Source: an uncultured Clostridia bacterium
Lineage (GTDB): Bacteria; Bacillota; Clostridia; Lachnospirales; CAMVHY01
NCBI GenBank assembly: GCA_946415665.1
Contig: CAMKTI010000099.1
Coordinates: 1 to 6,446, forward strand
Direction: 5' to 3'
DNA length: 6,446 nt
In this document: positions 5,775-6,446 of the stretch, in pieces
Layout of the letters: each line of letters opens with the position of its first letter
Numbering within the stretch: the stretch's first letter is position 1
Notes under the pieces: generated by a model
Told to the model about the DNA's origin: nothing
Seen by the model: only the letters and a program-made list of their open reading frames with translations
Databases searched by the model: none
Translations under genes and position numbers: made by a program

Positions 5775-5800
5775 GAGCCACTTCTATTTAAGAATGGCTC
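5765..5800 (-). terminator. Intrinsic terminator upstream of the TIR-STAND gene
   Basis: On the - strand GAGCCA (5800-5795) pairs with TGGCTC (5780-5775). An inner stem TTCT/AGAA closes a 5-base loop with one bulge, and TTTTTATTTATT follows. It would stop transcripts arriving from the HAD gene or from the decayed segment and so isolate the TIR operon. On the + strand the stem is followed by AAAACATTATTTTTT, so reverse action is possible but weaker. Confidence 0.75.
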
Positions 5801-6248
5801 AAAACATTATTTTTTACTTATTACAACTTCTTTTCAGATATAATCCACTAGATACTTGTGTTTTGTGTCAACCTCTTAAGAGATTATCTTATTAGCGATA
5901 TTGTTTCCACTTTGTTTTGAATAAATCTCTTAATCTCAACCTGAAAAAGAAACCAAGACTATAAACGTTGAAGAGGAGGTTACAAGAAACTCCGGTCCTT
6001 GAAGAATCAAACGCGGCATAAAAGAGGACAAGATTGTCGACTTGTTAGACCTTTTCAAAAAGGAAGTGAATAGAATTATATATGCAAATAAGGATTTATT
6101 CGTTTCCGACTTCTTTAAAAATTGGAAATTGAAATGACGTAAATATGTCTTGATATGACTAGTGGCTCACATCGCGGACCTTTCGGACATTGACACAAAA
6201 AAGTGGGCATTTTTATTTTAAAAGCGGTATTATTTCGCTGACAGAAAG
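5801..6248. other. Gene-free segment of apparently decayed sequence
   Basis: About 450 bases with no intact gene. Fragments of coding-like sequence appear on both strands. On the - strand, frames at about 5810-5930 read short pieces such as EVDTKHKYLVDY broken by stops and leading into the terminator at 5800. On the + strand there is the frame described separately (5934-6137) and a piece reading SHRGPFGH then HKKVGIFILKAVLF (about 6166-6236) interrupted by TGA. The palindrome CTCTTAAGAG lies at 5873-5882. TTATTTCGCTGACA (6230-6243) is echoed by TTATTTTGCTGACA (6281-6294). This looks like the scar of lost mobile or accessory genes; no family is recognised. Confidence 0.4.
5934..6137 (+). pseudogene. 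Broken + strand reading frame, possible gene remnant
   Basis: One frame runs from just after a TAA (5931-5933) to TGA 6135-6137 with a single internal TGA at 6000-6002 and no start codon. The second part, 44 residues, includes KEDKIVDLLDLFKKEVNRII, then YANKDLFVSDFFKNWKLK at the end. It looks protein-like and amphipathic, and its codon third positions are richer in G/C than those of the resident genes. A neighbouring frame reads QETPVLEESNAA (about 5980-6016) before a stop, which suggests an additional frameshift. The family is not recognised. The antisense strand is also open over part of this stretch, so chance cannot be excluded. Confidence 0.25.
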
Positions 6249-6273
6249 ACACGAATATTAAAAACCGCTGAAT
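6249..6273. repeat. 25-bp perfect direct repeat, right copy
   Basis: Identical to 1878-1902. Here only one arm of the terminator hairpin (TTCAGCGG on the - strand) and its T run are present, 25 bases after the HAD stop codon. The complementary CCGCTGAA arm is missing, so the hairpin is broken. This looks like a terminator cut by a recombination event. Confidence 0.85.
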
Positions 6274-6297
6274 CAAGGGTTTTATTTTGCTGACAAA

Positions 6298-6446
6298 TTA
6301 TAAGTTTATATTTAAAAGATCACTTGGTTTGCTGATATGCATACCAGCTTTATTAGTGAGAAAATCTTCGTTTCTATGGAATCCATAGTCTACAAGTATC
6401 AATTTTATTTCTGCATTACTAGCGGACAAGATATCCACTTCACTAT
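6298..6446 (-). CDS. HAD-superfamily phosphatase (phosphoglycolate phosphatase-like), C-terminal 48 residues only
   Basis: This partial gene enters from the right edge and ends at TAA 6300-6298. The visible peptide starts SEVDILSASNAEIKLILVDY, continues GFHRNEDFL and TNKAGMHISKPSDLLNINL, and matches the C-terminal core of Gph-like HAD hydrolases, where the pattern is GDSxxDxxxAxNA..V.WGF......AG....I..P.dLL. The two leftover bases AT at the window edge fit the Asp codon of the GDS motif IV, which binds Mg2+. These enzymes dephosphorylate small phosphometabolites such as 2-phosphoglycolate; the substrate cannot be told from this piece. It is likely a resident chromosomal gene bordering the accessory region. 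It lacks an intact terminator directly downstream, where only half of one remains. Confidence 0.8.
   Translation of the reverse strand, partial: SEVDILSASNAEIKLILVDYGFHRNEDFLTNKAGMHISKPSDLLNINL

Noticed and set aside
5867..5872. Consensus -35 TTGACA on the - strand
   Set aside because: No acceptable -10 lies 16-19 bases downstream, and transcription from it would meet the terminator at 5800-5765 within about 100 bases.
5934..6137. TGA read as Trp (Mycoplasma code) to rescue the + strand frame and nearby - strand fragments
   Set aside because: All intact genes here use TGG for Trp and none has an in-frame TGA. The scar frames also contain other stops, so decay is the simpler explanation.
6374..6388. 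Perfect palindrome CTATGGA-A-TCCATAG
   Set aside because: It lies inside the HAD coding sequence with no T run or promoter context, and codon content (DYGFH) explains it; probably chance.

Overview
This is an AT-rich window that reads like a low-GC Firmicute or Erysipelotrichia/Mollicutes-related bacterium. It uses the standard code: Trp is encoded by TGG throughout, including in a 970-residue gene with no internal TGA, and every intact CDS ends in TAA. The left edge cuts a tRNA-Ser gene on the + strand and the right edge cuts a HAD-family phosphatase gene on the - strand. Between them lies about 6 kb of accessory DNA whose intact protein genes are all on the - strand.

Layout from left to right: (1) The 3' part of tRNA-Ser with its own intrinsic terminator, then a gene-free gap of about 215 bases holding a short direct repeat and the terminator of the converging - strand operon. 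(2) A compact three-gene - strand unit (positions 1765 down to 269): a DUF4417 protein, a small very basic protein that looks like a polymorphic-toxin C-terminal domain, and a small acidic protein that looks like its immunity partner. The genes overlap by 17 nt and 1 nt, and each downstream Shine-Dalgarno lies inside the preceding gene. (3) A gap with two possible tandem terminators for the next operon. (4) A two-gene - strand operon (5606 down to 1922): a TIR-STAND/NACHT-TPR protein followed after a single base by an inositol-monophosphatase-family enzyme. (5) A leader and terminator region, then about 490 bases of apparently decayed sequence with broken reading frames. (6) The C-terminal end of a Gph-like HAD hydrolase.

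The most interesting content is two candidate conflict systems side by side next to a tRNA gene. The TIR-STAND-TPR protein has the architecture of a bacterial NLR-like antiphage sensor: TPRs to sense, a NACHT/STAND ATPase to switch, and a TIR domain with a candidate catalytic Glu as NADase effector. Its tight coupling to an IMPase-fold phosphatase with all metal ligands present is unusual. It suggests a nucleotide-phosphate step acting on NADP or on a TIR product, or a reset function. The DUF4417/basic/acidic trio looks like a toxin-immunity cassette.

A perfect 25-bp direct repeat (1878-1902 and 6249-6273) brackets the TIR-IMPase unit together with the decayed segment. It covers half of a terminator hairpin, so the unit may have arrived by insertion or recombination next to the HAD gene. 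All functional statements are inferences from motifs and gene layout; no database search was possible.
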